DNA from: an uncultured Muribaculaceae bacterium
GTDB lineage: Bacteria > Bacteroidota > Bacteroidia > Bacteroidales > Muribaculaceae
Length of the DNA stretch: 64,000 bases
Assembly: GCA_910578385.1 (NCBI GenBank)
Contig: CAJTQV010000012.1
Coordinates: 1 to 64,000 of the forward strand
Reading direction: 5' to 3'
Shown: piece after piece, positions 6,962 to 14,633 of the stretch
Numbering within the stretch: the first letter of the stretch is position 1
Layout of the letters: each line of letters starts with the position of its first letter
Program-made: the position numbers and the translations under genes
Notes under the pieces: generated by a model
Database searches by the model: none
What the model was told of the DNA's origin: nothing
Seen by the model: only the letters and a program-made list of their open reading frames with translations

Positions 6962-7386
6962 CTTTTCAGTGTTTTGATTTTGTCGGGGTGATTTTGGAGA
7001 ACCCAGCAAAGCAGCTCGTAAAGCGCGTCGATGAGTTCGGGGGCTTGAAAAATTGTATCTTTGCTTTCCGCTTCCACATGCTCATCCACATACGAAACCA
7101 TCCATCCCTCCTTTGCTGCTTTGGCTAATTCGTCAACCATAGTTCCAAATATGGATAGAATAAGGTCGTCAATTCTTTTCGGCAGGAGCGAGAGAATGTC
7201 GGAGAGGTCGAAGATTGGCTTGGGATGAAGGCATGACATTTCATAGCAGAACTCGTCATGTTCAACTATGCTGTATATCGTCTCTCCGTCTGCACTATGC
7301 TGAATTTGACACATGCTTGCCCTGCTCGGGGCAACACCAAGCTCTATCAGGTGTTGGGATTGTTCGGGGGTTAGTTTGTCTTTCAT
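6958..7386 (-). CDS. Phage protein of unknown function
   Basis: 142 residues. The N-terminal MKDKLTPEQSQHLIELGVAP followed by IYSIVEHDEFCYEM and FDLSDILSLLPKRID is a pattern I recognise from hypothetical proteins common in Bacteroides prophages. The C-terminal half is helical (ELIDALYELLCWVLQNHP). Function unknown. Confidence 0.72.
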   Translation of the reverse strand: MKDKLTPEQSQHLIELGVAPSRASMCQIQHSADGETIYSIVEHDEFCYEMSCLHPKPIFDLSDILSLLPKRIDDLILSIFGTMVDELAKAAKEGWMVSYVDEHVEAESKDTIFQAPELIDALYELLCWVLQNHPDKIKTLKR

Positions 7387-7607
7387 GATTCTTCATCGGG
7401 TGTGCCGATTGACACGATTACTGAGAATTGAACATTGTCGTCGTGATAGTATTTTCGAGCTTTGAAAGCTGATTCTATCGTATCCTTGGTGAGTTCTTCA
7501 GCCCACTTCTGAGCGGTTGATTCAAGGCCTTTCACAACTTTCCCCACTGCGAGGATTTCAAGTATCTCCGCTGAAAGTAGCATGGATTTGGTAGTTTCTA
7601 TTTTCAT
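7383..7607 (-). CDS. Small phage protein of unknown function
   Basis: 74 residues, two predicted helices around a KARKYYHDDNVQFSVIV hinge. It overlaps the next gene by 4 nt. About 50 nt separate it from the upstream gene at 7659. No family recognised. Confidence 0.65.
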   Translation of the reverse strand: MKIETTKSMLLSAEILEILAVGKVVKGLESTAQKWAEELTKDTIESAFKARKYYHDDNVQFSVIVSIGTPDEES

Positions 7608-7658
7608 TTCTTACTGTATTTTATTCGGGAGGCGGAGAGCTACCTCCCGAATGGTTGG

Positions 7659-8138
7659 TTAGTCTTTCTTTGGAGCGAGAAGTTCAGCTATTCTGTCATC
7701 TGCAAGTAACTTCTGTTCTCTCATGTTCTGCACTATCAGAGAGGCGAAAGCCAAGTCGTAGCGGTTGCGAAGTTCGGTCGCATATTCCTTAGCTTTTCTA
7801 TTCAGATAATCGGTGAGATTTGAGTTAAGGAAGTGACCAACCTGTCTCTCAATCAGCTCTTGAATTGTAGACGTCCTATCTGAATAGCTGTCAACTTTGA
7901 ACCGGTGTGTAGTAAGGTCTTTTTCAAGAAGCTCTTTTGCTATATTCTCAGCAACTTCTTTAGCTTGAGCCGTCACTGGCTCTGAGATTTCCTTCATTAT
8001 CTCATCGCTGCATTTCTCTTTAAGCTCAGACACAATGTCATATCTCACTTGCTTTATGAACTCATCCTTAAAGCGACCCTCTCTGTCATAGACTTCGTAA
8101 GCTATGTCACCAAGGTCTACTGTTATTGTTACTTCCAT
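7659..8138 (-). CDS. Helical phage protein of unknown function
   Basis: 159 residues. A short beta start (MEVTITVDLGDIAYEVY) precedes long charged helices (ELKEKCSDEIMKEI, AQAKEVAENIAKELLEKDL), probably coiled coils. No catalytic motif. Downstream spacing of about 50 nt. Confidence 0.7.
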   Translation of the reverse strand: MEVTITVDLGDIAYEVYDREGRFKDEFIKQVRYDIVSELKEKCSDEIMKEISEPVTAQAKEVAENIAKELLEKDLTTHRFKVDSYSDRTSTIQELIERQVGHFLNSNLTDYLNRKAKEYATELRNRYDLAFASLIVQNMREQKLLADDRIAELLAPKKD

Positions 8139-8171
8139 GATTCTTTTCGGGTTTTACCAAGCCGCCCAAGG

Positions 8172-9218
8172 CTATTTCTTGCTGTATTTTTCGATTATTG
8201 CTTGGATTTCTCCAAGGCACTTGTCGCGGTCGGCGGGGGTCTTGAAACGGCATATGGCAGTAAGCCGCCCGCTTACTTTCTCGTTGCCCTCAGTGGCAAG
8301 CACCTTTTTGATTTCGTCATCGGTATAAAGCGAGACTGCGAGCCGGTGAATGTATTGCTTATCGTCCCATACACTCCACGCGGTGTAAGCGTCGAGCGGG
8401 TATTGCTCGTAGAGGGCGCGGGAGGGGAAGAATACAACTGCTCCCGATTTCTCTCTACGGCCATCAAGAAAGAAACAATAACTTGGGTGGTCGTTGACAG
8501 CTATATGGATATAATCAGTGATTGCTTTTAGGGTGCAATCTCCAACTATGGGTGAATAGAATGTTTCGCCCTCATGCCCTTTCAACAGCTCGCTGAGGTT
8601 CAGCTCTTTGTCTTCCGGTTTATCGCAATTTGCGACATCTTGCGATAAATTGTTGGATTGGGAAATTTCCGAATAATTCCCTTTTTCTCCCGATTCTTTC
8701 TCTTTTGTTTCCATGTCTTCGGTTGGTTTTGTTTCGGGTTCGGGGTAAGGTTCGAGGTCTTTAGCAGATGCTTGGTAAATTGTTTTGTCAATTTCCACAT
8801 AGTAAGAAAAGGGAGTGGGTCTGCCTGTCACAATACCTATTTGTCCGCGTAACTCCTCTTTGTAATAAGATTCTTGGATTTCAACCTTGTCTCCCACGCT
8901 AAGCAGCGGCAGAATCTTCCCGCCATGAACAATACTTATACAATCATCTGTGCAAATATCGTCCAAGTCTACATATTTATCCTTGAACTCGGCGAGGGTG
9001 AGGATGGTGTGCCCGATTGATTTTGCGAAGTGTATATCTCCCCACCATCCCAAATCATGTTCTGGACGTACTAATATGCCCTCAGTCTCTTTTATTATGC
9101 CGTCGAATGGTTCACTGACATCCCATCCATTCTCATGCAGGATGGCAAGCAGCTCCTTGGCTTCCTCTTCGGTCGGGGTGTGAACTACGGTGTTCAGGGG
9201 GATTGGTTTTAGTTTCAT
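8172..9218 (-). CDS. Phage protein of unknown function, multidomain
   Basis: 348 residues. Residues 1-95 hold an alpha/beta domain (KELLAILHENGWDVSEPF ... SIGHTILTLAEFKDKYVD). A short beta-barrel-like segment follows (VGDKVEIQESYYKEELRGQI), then a low-complexity Glu/Lys/Ser linker at about 160-200. A C-terminal domain has YCFFLDGRREKSGAVVFFPS and HRLAVSLYTDDEI. The middle Gly-rich SH3-like motif (VGDKVEI...GQIGIVTG) suggests a binding role. Function unknown. Confidence 0.7.
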   Translation of the reverse strand: MKLKPIPLNTVVHTPTEEEAKELLAILHENGWDVSEPFDGIIKETEGILVRPEHDLGWWGDIHFAKSIGHTILTLAEFKDKYVDLDDICTDDCISIVHGGKILPLLSVGDKVEIQESYYKEELRGQIGIVTGRPTPFSYYVEIDKTIYQASAKDLEPYPEPETKPTEDMETKEKESGEKGNYSEISQSNNLSQDVANCDKPEDKELNLSELLKGHEGETFYSPIVGDCTLKAITDYIHIAVNDHPSYCFFLDGRREKSGAVVFFPSRALYEQYPLDAYTAWSVWDDKQYIHRLAVSLYTDDEIKKVLATEGNEKVSGRLTAICRFKTPADRDKCLGEIQAIIEKYSKK

Positions 9219-9520
9219 ATCTCGTGTTCTTTAGGGTTCTCGAATGTGGATTTGCCGAATGCGGCTTCAAGTGCAATAGCCTTGGCTCTGTTGGTCTGTC
9301 GTGCTGATGAAACCTCTTTCATCCGTTGCATGTACCATGCGTGTTGGCTGAGAATTAACTCCCGGCTGACGATGCAGTGGGTACGGAGTAGAAGTTTCAG
9401 AAATTTAGGAATGAATTTTGCTTCTTCCGTCTCATTTACCATACATAGTGGAAGATGACAATCATCTGCTAATGCTTCTGTTATTGTCTGTGCGAGCTGC
9501 TGTAGTTTTTGGTCTATCAT
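9215..9520 (-). CDS. Helical phage protein of unknown function
   Basis: 101 residues, nearly all helical (MIDQKLQQLAQTITEALADD, SRELILSQHAWYMQRMKEV). It overlaps both neighbours by 4 nt. Function unknown. Confidence 0.68.
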   Translation of the reverse strand: MIDQKLQQLAQTITEALADDCHLPLCMVNETEEAKFIPKFLKLLLRTHCIVSRELILSQHAWYMQRMKEVSSARQTNRAKAIALEAAFGKSTFENPKEHEI

Positions 9521-9729
9521 TGTTTTTCTTCTAAGATTTGACGTATCATTGATTCTTGTTTCTCTTCCTCCAGCATCTCAATCTGTTTTTTGAGCTGCGT
9601 CTTGTAGGCATCGGCCATGCCTTTGGCCATGCCGAACTGAAAAACCACCATCAGACAACCGACAATCATGATTAATAGGAACAGATAGTATAGTGCGCTG
9701 GCCACTGCGTTTTTAGTGGATTCTTTCAT
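9517..9729 (-). CDS. Single-pass membrane protein with coiled coil
   Basis: 70 residues: one transmembrane segment at about 12-34 (LYYLFLLIMIVGCLMVVFQF) and a C-terminal charged helix (LKKQIEMLEEEKQESMIRQI) likely to form a coiled coil. Small membrane proteins like this are frequent in early phage operons and may act as superinfection or host-envelope modulators; that role is a guess. Confidence 0.7.
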   Translation of the reverse strand: MKESTKNAVASALYYLFLLIMIVGCLMVVFQFGMAKGMADAYKTQLKKQIEMLEEEKQESMIRQILEEKQ

Positions 9730-10130
9730 TTTTTCTTCGGTTTGATTGTGATTTCTACTTCGATTGGTTCATCCTGCCATGTGAGGGAGGGAAATATATC
9801 ATTTCCGAATAATTCCAATTCTGACAGTAGTCTTACATCAGTACCTTCTCTATAATGCCATATAACATTACTTTTACCAACTGGAGGTTTGTCGGAGAAA
9901 ATTAATTTTCTACTCTTTGTTCTGCACATCCATCCGCTGATTGCCGCTTCGGGCTGCGGTGGATTAAGGTCGAAGTCGAGTTCAATGTCCTCGTAGAAAT
10001 TTCCCTCCTTATCAGCATAGTACTGAATGAAAGGGGTTGCCTCTTTACCTGTAAGTTCTTCATAAGCGTGGCGAGATACCCCTATCACTTCAAAAGGCAT
10101 ACCAGTTGTTCCTGCTAATTTTGCTTTCAT
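9726..10130 (-). CDS. Phage protein of unknown function
   Basis: 134 residues ending in a basic KPKKK tail. The segment SDKPPVGKSNVIWHY followed by LSELELFGNDIFPSLTWQDEPIEVE resembles the C-terminal part of the gene at 10324-10527 (GRELTWEDEPVEL), so the two probably share a small repeated domain. Function unknown. Confidence 0.68.
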   Translation of the reverse strand: MKAKLAGTTGMPFEVIGVSRHAYEELTGKEATPFIQYYADKEGNFYEDIELDFDLNPPQPEAAISGWMCRTKSRKLIFSDKPPVGKSNVIWHYREGTDVRLLSELELFGNDIFPSLTWQDEPIEVEITIKPKKK

Positions 10131-10327
10131 TCCTCAGATTCTTTAAGGGTGATTTCAATATCTATCTCTTTCTCGAAAAGGTTGCAACTGCAATCGGCAT
10201 TATTGCTCTCCTTGTAATATTTTTCCGCTTCTTCCTTGTCGAAGAATACACTGACATCCCCCAGCATGTAGCCTGAACCACTCCAATAGGATTCAGCCAC
10301 TACGTAAATCGTCTTTTTCATCGTCAT
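10127..10327 (-). CDS. Small phage protein of unknown function
   Basis: 66 residues. MTMKKTIYVVAESYWSGSGY followed by VFFDKEEAEKYYKE suggests a small alpha/beta domain like other early proteins that start with a beta strand and a DKEEAEKYY helix. It overlaps neighbours by 4 nt. Confidence 0.68.
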   Translation of the reverse strand: MTMKKTIYVVAESYWSGSGYMLGDVSVFFDKEEAEKYYKESNNADCSCNLFEKEIDIEITLKESEE

Positions 10328-10527
10328 TCTCCTTTCAGTTCTACGGGTTCATCTTCCCATGTCAGCTCTCGGCCGATTAGTTTGCGGATTGAGCCGGCGG
10401 GAAGTTGGATATAACTACTATTGTCGTTTCTGACAGTTCTTCGCCAAATGCCACGCATTAAATCCCGATACGGATTATTGTTAAATATCCACTCGCTACC
10501 ATCTTTGTCTGTTGCTAAAAATGCCAT
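10324..10527 (-). CDS. Small phage protein of unknown function
   Basis: 67 residues starting MAFLATDKDGSEWIF; this ATG is preferred to one three codons earlier because the MA(F/Y)-x-A-x-D-x-DG-x-E start is typical of related small phage proteins. It ends with SIRKLIGRELTWEDEPVELKG. Function unknown. Confidence 0.68.
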   Translation of the reverse strand: MAFLATDKDGSEWIFNNNPYRDLMRGIWRRTVRNDNSSYIQLPAGSIRKLIGRELTWEDEPVELKGE

Positions 10528-10551
10528 ATCTTTCACTTTTCTGCTTTTGAA

Positions 10552-11265
10552 TTAAATCGATATTGGGGAATATTTCAGATTTAGATTCCTTGTGTAGCAA
10601 TCGACAGACATCTTTTTTAATGCTACATCAAGTAACAACTGCTTAGCTATCCTGAACCAAAATATCCCTATTCGGTGACTGTCATTATTCCCGTAGCACA
10701 ATCGCGTAAGTGTCAGCACAAAGCTCTCTCCGACAATATCGCGTATGGTGTCAAACTCCACGCCATAATCCATCTGTCGCAGCTGGTTTGCTATCCACCC
10801 ATATTCGCGCTTGTAAGCAATCGTCCCCTGCTCAGGGCAATAGCAATAGTCGTACCTCTCCGTAAGATTGGATAATGCGCAATTGTGAATATTGCCATCT
10901 ATAAATTCAATCGGCTTATTTTTGATTGCATTGGTAATGAGCATTTCCGGTTTGTTGCGCCAGCTCGCCCATACCACGTTCTGCCGCAAATATGAAGCAT
11001 ACTGAGGCTTACCGTTACGAGAACCTATGATAAGCGTAACGCGATCGCCATGGGTCTTTTTCTTGGCAGGTGCATTTTGAATTACATTAGCTGTGGTATA
11101 CACCACCTTTCGTCCGTAACTTTCCAACCGCTCTATGTATTCTTTATTAGGCAAACTTATAACGGTGCCGTCAAGATGTACATAATACTTGACTGATACT
11201 CCGTATATAGGAACTCGCGCCCACTCGTCCGTTAGCTCAAAGTTCTTGATTAGCGTCTTTGCCAT
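10552..11265 (-). CDS. HNH-endonuclease-like phage protein, motif degenerate
   Basis: 237 residues. Residues about 10-35 (WARVPIYGVSVKYYVHLDGT) resemble the NUMOD-type start of phage HNH proteins, and NKPIEFIDGNIHNCALSNLTE resembles the HNH core with the usual first His missing (FIDGN for HIDGN). The C-terminal half is helical, with a sigma-like or HTH-like segment (GESFVLTLTRLCYGN ... WFRIAKQLLLDVAL). It may be a DNA-binding protein derived from a homing endonuclease rather than an active nuclease. Confidence 0.6.
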   Translation of the reverse strand: MAKTLIKNFELTDEWARVPIYGVSVKYYVHLDGTVISLPNKEYIERLESYGRKVVYTTANVIQNAPAKKKTHGDRVTLIIGSRNGKPQYASYLRQNVVWASWRNKPEMLITNAIKNKPIEFIDGNIHNCALSNLTERYDYCYCPEQGTIAYKREYGWIANQLRQMDYGVEFDTIRDIVGESFVLTLTRLCYGNNDSHRIGIFWFRIAKQLLLDVALKKMSVDCYTRNLNLKYSPISI

Positions 11266-11271
11266 ATTGAT

Positions 11272-11508
11272 TCATTCTCCTTCCTTGAAAAATTCAACCC
11301 CGAAAAGCTTAATCATAGCCGCCATAGCTCCGTCATTCATACCACAAGCAAAAGTCGAGCGGAATGCAACCACTTTGTTTTTGATAAGATTGGCTTTCTC
11401 TTGCTCTTCCAACAACGCATTGCTGTTAATGCAATTTGCGTATAACTTTCTGATTTTTTCTCTCTGCACCTCGCTCAGGGTCGAGGGGTTGATAATTGGT
11501 TTATTCAT
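11272..11508 (-). CDS. Small phage protein of unknown function
   Basis: 78 residues, mainly helical. The C-terminal FACGMNDGAMAAMIKLFGVE has the compact pattern of the FGKHNL/FGKGNL proteins of this block. It overlaps the upstream gene by 8 nt. Function unknown. Confidence 0.65.
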   Translation of the reverse strand: MNKPIINPSTLSEVQREKIRKLYANCINSNALLEEQEKANLIKNKVVAFRSTFACGMNDGAMAAMIKLFGVEFFKEGE

Positions 11509-11797
11509 TTCGATATACTATTTCAAGAGGTCTGTCAAAATAAATCCACTCCCAACGGATATTGAGCCAAGCAATATCCAACGACTTGCCATACTTGGAA
11601 TAATACCACCACTTGTATCGCTTGCCAAGTGTCAAGCTGATTCTAAACGCACCTTTCTTGCGGTACGTGCTGACTATGACATAACCTTTGCGGCAATATC
11701 GCTTGCATGTCTCAAGGTCGCGGTGTTCAAAGGATATGCCCTCCAAGTCGGCACTCCGAACTTGATAGCCGCTTATTGCGCGTTGTTTCTTTTTCAT
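11501..11797 (-). CDS. Basic aromatic phage protein of unknown function
   Basis: 98 residues with strongly basic and aromatic content (TLGKRYKWWYYSKYGKSLDI, WEWIYFDRPLEIV). The segment DLETCKRYCRKGYVIVS suggests an alpha/beta fold. Function unknown; nucleic-acid binding is possible from charge alone. Confidence 0.65.
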   Translation of the reverse strand: MKKKQRAISGYQVRSADLEGISFEHRDLETCKRYCRKGYVIVSTYRKKGAFRISLTLGKRYKWWYYSKYGKSLDIAWLNIRWEWIYFDRPLEIVYRNE

Positions 11798-11804
11798 CGT
11801 GGTA

Positions 11805-11924
11805 TTATTTTACAAGTTCAAAATCGTAGACGAACACATAAGGGTTGGAGTCCCACGTTCCTTTACCGGAGATGCGGTCTATCAGGGCGGCGTAGGCCTC
11901 GCGAGGAGTGTCACCAGTTAACAT
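11805..11924 (-). CDS. 39-residue protein, probably a remnant C-terminal fragment
   Basis: MLTGDTPREAYAALIDRISG and then KGTWDSNPYVFVYDFELVK. A GGAGG lies 6 nt upstream of the ATG. The frame is open and protein-like for 18 codons before the ATG (VNYYRVPIYCKSGRV), so a longer ancestral gene may have been truncated by the same event that cut the PAPS-reductase-like gene just upstream (11969-12121). Confidence 0.5.
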   Translation of the reverse strand: MLTGDTPREAYAALIDRISGKGTWDSNPYVFVYDFELVK

Positions 11925-11968
11925 TAAGACCCTCCCCGATTTACAGTAGATTGGGACGCGATAATAAT

Positions 11969-12121
11969 TTACCTGTTGATTCCTGCCATTTTAGCAAGTT
12001 CAAGTATTACGTCAGAGTCCTTGCCTCCGGAATATGACACCTCAATCGCTCCGCTGTCGGTAGGGATGGATTGGAGCAGCTTGATTGCGAAATCGACTTT
12101 ACGTTGTAAAGACTCGGTCAT
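11969..12121 (-). pseudogene. Truncated PAPS-reductase-family protein (N-terminal 50 residues)
   Basis: MTESLQRKVDFAIKLLQSIP is followed by the PP-loop motif VSYSGGKDSDVILELAKMAG and a stop after INR. SGGKDS is the ATP-pyrophosphatase motif of phosphoadenosine-phosphosulphate reductase and DndC-like proteins, which are normally about 200-300 residues long. Here everything after the first nucleotide-binding motif is missing, and the next frame encodes an unrelated fragment, so an internal deletion is the simplest reading. A functional 50-residue product seems unlikely. Confidence 0.75.
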
Positions 12122-12125
12122 TGTT

Positions 12126-12545
12126 CTAACTTTTGAGTTTGTCTTGAAGTGGCAGCCATTCTTTCGCTATGAGCCATGAGAGTGACTTCTTGGGATTGTA
12201 GTTGTCTTGTCTCAGAGAGTGGTGACTGAGCCTGCCCTCGGTAGGCTTGAGTCCTTTGTCGTGAAGCTCGCATTTCCCGTCATGGTAGAATGTACACCAT
12301 CCGTTGTCTTCCTGTCTCGCCTGTACCATATTCACGGCCTTGTCGGTAACTCCATTGATGAGTCCGACAGCCCAGACAGTCGATGCAAGTCGGTCGGAGT
12401 ATCCGGCCTCTATGAGTTTGCCGATGTCTTCCGGTGTGCCGAGGCAAGGCGTGTGGCATTGCGATTGACATTGTTTGCAGCCGCACACGGTGGGTTTGCG
12501 GCCACTTTTGCGCATGATGTAGCTGAACGTCGATTCTGTTTTCAT
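12126..12545 (-). CDS. YkgJ-like cysteine-cluster protein
   Basis: 139 residues. CGCKQCQSQCHTPCLGTPED then LIEAGY, and downstream WCTFYHDGKCELHDKGLKPT, fit the YkgJ family of zinc or iron-chelating Cys-cluster proteins (C-x2-C-x3-C ... C-x(n)-C-x-LH). The Bacteroides-phage version has the same HTPCLGTP sequence. Function in the phage unknown; metal binding is the supported inference. Confidence 0.8.
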   Translation of the reverse strand: MKTESTFSYIMRKSGRKPTVCGCKQCQSQCHTPCLGTPEDIGKLIEAGYSDRLASTVWAVGLINGVTDKAVNMVQARQEDNGWCTFYHDGKCELHDKGLKPTEGRLSHHSLRQDNYNPKKSLSWLIAKEWLPLQDKLKS

Positions 12546-12591
12546 GATTATTTGGTTTTCCGGTGGCGCGGAGAGTGCGCCACCGTTTGGG

Positions 12592-13353
12592 TTATTGTTC
12601 TACTTCGGTAAATTGCCCGTCTACGAGTTTGTACCATGTGTCGGCCTTGATGCGTTCGCCGTCCACGACTACCGCTTTCCACTCTTTGATGTCGTAGTTA
12701 TCGGAATTTTCCTCTGCGACTACAAGGACTGCGCCGAGACCGCCGCGAACCATAACGTTGTTGCCGCGTGCCACGGACAGACCGTTGGTGCCGGTTGATG
12801 ATTTGCCTCTTGAAGTGGCAGCTCCGCGATTGCCCGCTGTGGCAGCTCCGTAATTGCCCGCTGTGGCAGCTCCGTAATTGCCCGCTGTGGCAGCTCCGCA
12901 TTCGCCCGCTGTGGCAGCTCCGTAATTGCCCGCTGTGGCAGCTCCGTATTTGCCCGCTGTGGCAGCTCCGTATTTGCCCGCTGTGGCAGCTCCGCATTCG
13001 CCCGCTGTGGCAGGTTTACCCGGCTCTGCGTTATTTTCGTTGGTGCATCTGGAGCGCACATACTCGAATGTGGCCTTGCATAGCCCGGCGATGTCGAGCC
13101 TTGCACCGATGCGTATATGCGAGGCTGCTATTTTACTGTCAGCCGAATCGCGGTCGGTTTCGCCAGATAGCTCCACCTCGTGATACACGGATTTGCCCGG
13201 TTCGTAATATTTCAGACAGTCAATCGGGTTCTCACATGCGTGGAAGCCGCTCTCGCACGCCTCGACCTTGCCTTTGTGTTCATGCTCCTTGCCTTCCTGG
13301 TATTGGAATCCACGGCAGGTCATGTCTTGATTGAATCCTTTATATGCTTTCAT
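12592..13353 (-). CDS. DUF7666-like protein with eight-residue tandem repeats
   Basis: 253 residues. The N-terminal half has the pattern MKAYKGFNQDMTCRGFQYQ ... ACESGFHACENPIDCLKYY, typical of phage proteins with this domain. Residues about 113-180 are tandem copies of GAATAG[N/K/E][Y/C/R] encoded by 24-bp repeats. The C-terminal part (NVMVRGGLGAVLVVAEEN, VVVDGERIKADTWYKLVDG) resumes a beta structure. The repeat likely extends a beta-helix-like stalk; copy number may vary between isolates. Function unknown. Confidence 0.8.
   Translation of the reverse strand: MKAYKGFNQDMTCRGFQYQEGKEHEHKGKVEACESGFHACENPIDCLKYYEPGKSVYHEVELSGETDRDSADSKIAASHIRIGARLDIAGLCKATFEYVRSRCTNENNAEPGKPATAGECGAATAGKYGAATAGKYGAATAGNYGAATAGECGAATAGNYGAATAGNYGAATAGNRGAATSRGKSSTGTNGLSVARGNNVMVRGGLGAVLVVAEENSDNYDIKEWKAVVVDGERIKADTWYKLVDGQFTEVEQ
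12815..13014. repeat. 24-bp coding tandem repeat, about eight copies
   Basis: Unit TGCCCGCTGTGGCAGCTCCG plus four variable bases (TAAT, CATT, TATT), in exact 24-bp register from 12831 to 12998 (seven full units), with partial units at both ends. Differences fall almost only in the last six bases of the unit, so one or two residues per coded unit vary (NY, KY, EC). Confidence 0.95.
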
Positions 13354-13378
13354 GCTGATGTGTGTTTAGTCCGGTTTG

Positions 13379-13816
13379 TCATTCGTTCACATTCAGTTCA
13401 GCACCGTAGACTTCGAGAATCGGACTCTCTGCCAGCGACAGAAGCTCCCAGTCGGACATGGTGCCTTTCATGCCCTCTTTGAGTGCATCGAGCGCGTCAT
13501 CGAAATTGTCACCGCCGACAAGAATCTGCGTTATCGTATGCTTCTCCATTCCTGACTTCTCGTCGAGGAGAATGAACGCCAGCTTGGCGAGATAGAATCT
13601 GTCGTGTTCCGGACGGAATATCTCGGAGATAGAGGTGCGTCTCACTGCACGGGTCTCAAACTCGCCGCTGATGAATGGGGTGCGCTTCTCTATCGTGCGT
13701 TGCTCGGCCTCTGTGAAGCTCAACGCGTCCACGAGGAACTTCTCCGTCACTTTCTTTACCGTGCCGTTCTCCATCATCTTGTCGAAGCGGACGGCGGTCT
13801 CATACCATGTTGCCAT
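13379..13816 (-). CDS. DUF4494 family phage protein
   Basis: 145 residues starting MATWYETAVRFDKMMENGTV; the ATG at 13816 is chosen over a longer frame because MATWYET is the typical family start. KKVTEKFLVDALSFTEAE matches the DUF4494 pattern common in Bacteroides phages. The C-terminal half has AFILLDEKSGMEKHTITQI. Function unknown. Confidence 0.85.
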   Translation of the reverse strand: MATWYETAVRFDKMMENGTVKKVTEKFLVDALSFTEAEQRTIEKRTPFISGEFETRAVRRTSISEIFRPEHDRFYLAKLAFILLDEKSGMEKHTITQILVGGDNFDDALDALKEGMKGTMSDWELLSLAESPILEVYGAELNVNE

Positions 13817-13826
13817 AATGTCTTTG

Positions 13827-14135
13827 TTACTGTTCGTATAATATCTTGAAATTCTTGTTTCTGAATTGTTTGAGCGCAACCGCCGTGCCGTGCTCGATTG
13901 TGCATCCGCATGACATGCGCCACCCGTGGCACATGTATATCGCGTCGCAGTCCATCAGTGCGCGGACATCGGCAGCGATGCAGTCGGCGTAGGTCGGATG
14001 TGTCCCGGCGTAAATCTCGAAAGGGGAGACCGGGGTGTACCCCTCACGAGAGAGCCGCGCCTTGATCATGTCGGCGCGTTCCCGGACTTTCTGTTGGTCG
14101 AGTCCGCTGATGGGGATTGAAATGTATATTTTCAT
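13827..14135 (-). CDS. DUF4406 nucleoside-deoxyribosyltransferase-like protein
   Basis: 102 residues. MKIYISIPISGLDQQKVRER followed by YTPVSPFEIYAGTHPTYADC and ALMDCDAIYMCHGWRMSCGC matches the DUF4406 group of the nucleoside 2-deoxyribosyltransferase superfamily, which handle nucleotide bases. In phages they may alter nucleotide pools or scavenge bases. It overlaps neither neighbour; the 3' flank is the DUF4494 gene. Confidence 0.8.
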   Translation of the reverse strand: MKIYISIPISGLDQQKVRERADMIKARLSREGYTPVSPFEIYAGTHPTYADCIAADVRALMDCDAIYMCHGWRMSCGCTIEHGTAVALKQFRNKNFKILYEQ

Positions 14136-14166
14136 TTTGATAGATTATTGTCGGTTTGAATAAACC

Positions 14167-14224
14167 GGAAGCGGCAGACAGTGCCAACCATCTTGTAAAT
14201 TCTTTATGAAATATTGCCGCTCCC
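14167..14224. ncRNA. ~58-nt inverted-repeat element
   Basis: AGCGGCA (14170-14176) pairs with TGCCGCT (14215-14221), extendable by GG/CC across a bulge. The layout and the motif GCGGCA-RACAGTGCCAAC match the element at 22907-22964 (GCGGCA-AAAGATGCTAAC). The - strand also reads as a short remnant QDGWHCLPLP, like part of the gene at 2864-3109, so this may instead be a degraded coding fragment. Confidence 0.35.
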
Positions 14225-14235
14225 GATTATTTCGT

Positions 14236-14243
14236 TAATTTTG
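14236..14243 (+). promoter_or_regulatory. Promoter for the zinc-ribbon gene
   Basis: TAATTTTG is a full match to the Bacteroidetes -7 element, with ATTG 19 nt upstream. It faces the + strand gene at 14273, 29 nt downstream. Confidence 0.65.
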
Positions 14244-14272
14244 CAATTGCCAACGTTTAAAATAAATTCTTT

Positions 14273-14503
14273 ATGCTAAACAAAACTCGCTACGAGAGCA
14301 TCAAGACTCTCATGGAAGGGAAGACATGTCCCTTCTGCGGTTCGTCCTACATCGTTTCGGATAAACCATATTTTCTCCCGGCTATGCCATCGGAAGCCAC
14401 TCTGACGGAGGGACATCCTCAAACGGAAGGCATACCGGGTGACGGCCTTCTAAAAGCGGTCTGCAAAGGCTGTAAAAACACACAGTTTTTTCAACTTTTC
14501 TGA
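14273..14503 (+). CDS. Zinc-ribbon small protein on the opposite strand
   Basis: 76 residues. TCPFCGSSYI near residue 20 and KAVCKGCKNTQFFQLF at the C-terminus form a C-x2-C ... C-x2-C zinc ribbon. It is read against the surrounding early genes from its own TAnnTTTG promoter and overlaps the convergent frame 14382-14633 by 122 nt. Function unknown; such ribbons often bind nucleic acids or act in protein assembly. Confidence 0.75.
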   Translation: MLNKTRYESIKTLMEGKTCPFCGSSYIVSDKPYFLPAMPSEATLTEGHPQTEGIPGDGLLKAVCKGCKNTQFFQLF

Positions 14504-14633
14504 GAGCAATATCCATAAGCTCCCGTAGACTCAGAGGGGTGTACACGGTGTAATTCCCCTCTTTGAGGTCGTTCTGAATTTCGGGTGTCAGGTCGCTGAA
14601 TCTGACACCCGGTCTAACGCTGCCCGATTTCAT
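14382..14633 (-). CDS. Small phage protein overlapping the zinc-ribbon gene
   Basis: 83 residues. Its start overlaps the upstream stop by ATGA, and the first 45 residues (GVRFSDLTPEIQNDLKEGNY, TPLSLRELMDIALRK) are protein-like. The rest lies antisense to 14273-14503 and has little coding character, so the natural end may have been lost. Function unknown. Confidence 0.5.
   Translation of the reverse strand: MKSGSVRPGVRFSDLTPEIQNDLKEGNYTVYTPLSLRELMDIALRKVEKTVCFYSLCRPLLEGRHPVCLPFEDVPPSEWLPMA

Noticed and set aside
12815..13014. Repeat array as a CRISPR
   Set aside because: Units are head-to-tail without unique spacers, in frame within a coding gene; no cas genes in the window.
12768..13334. 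+ strand frame with CPLWQLR repeats
   Set aside because: Antisense reading of the 24-bp repeats in the DUF7666-like gene.
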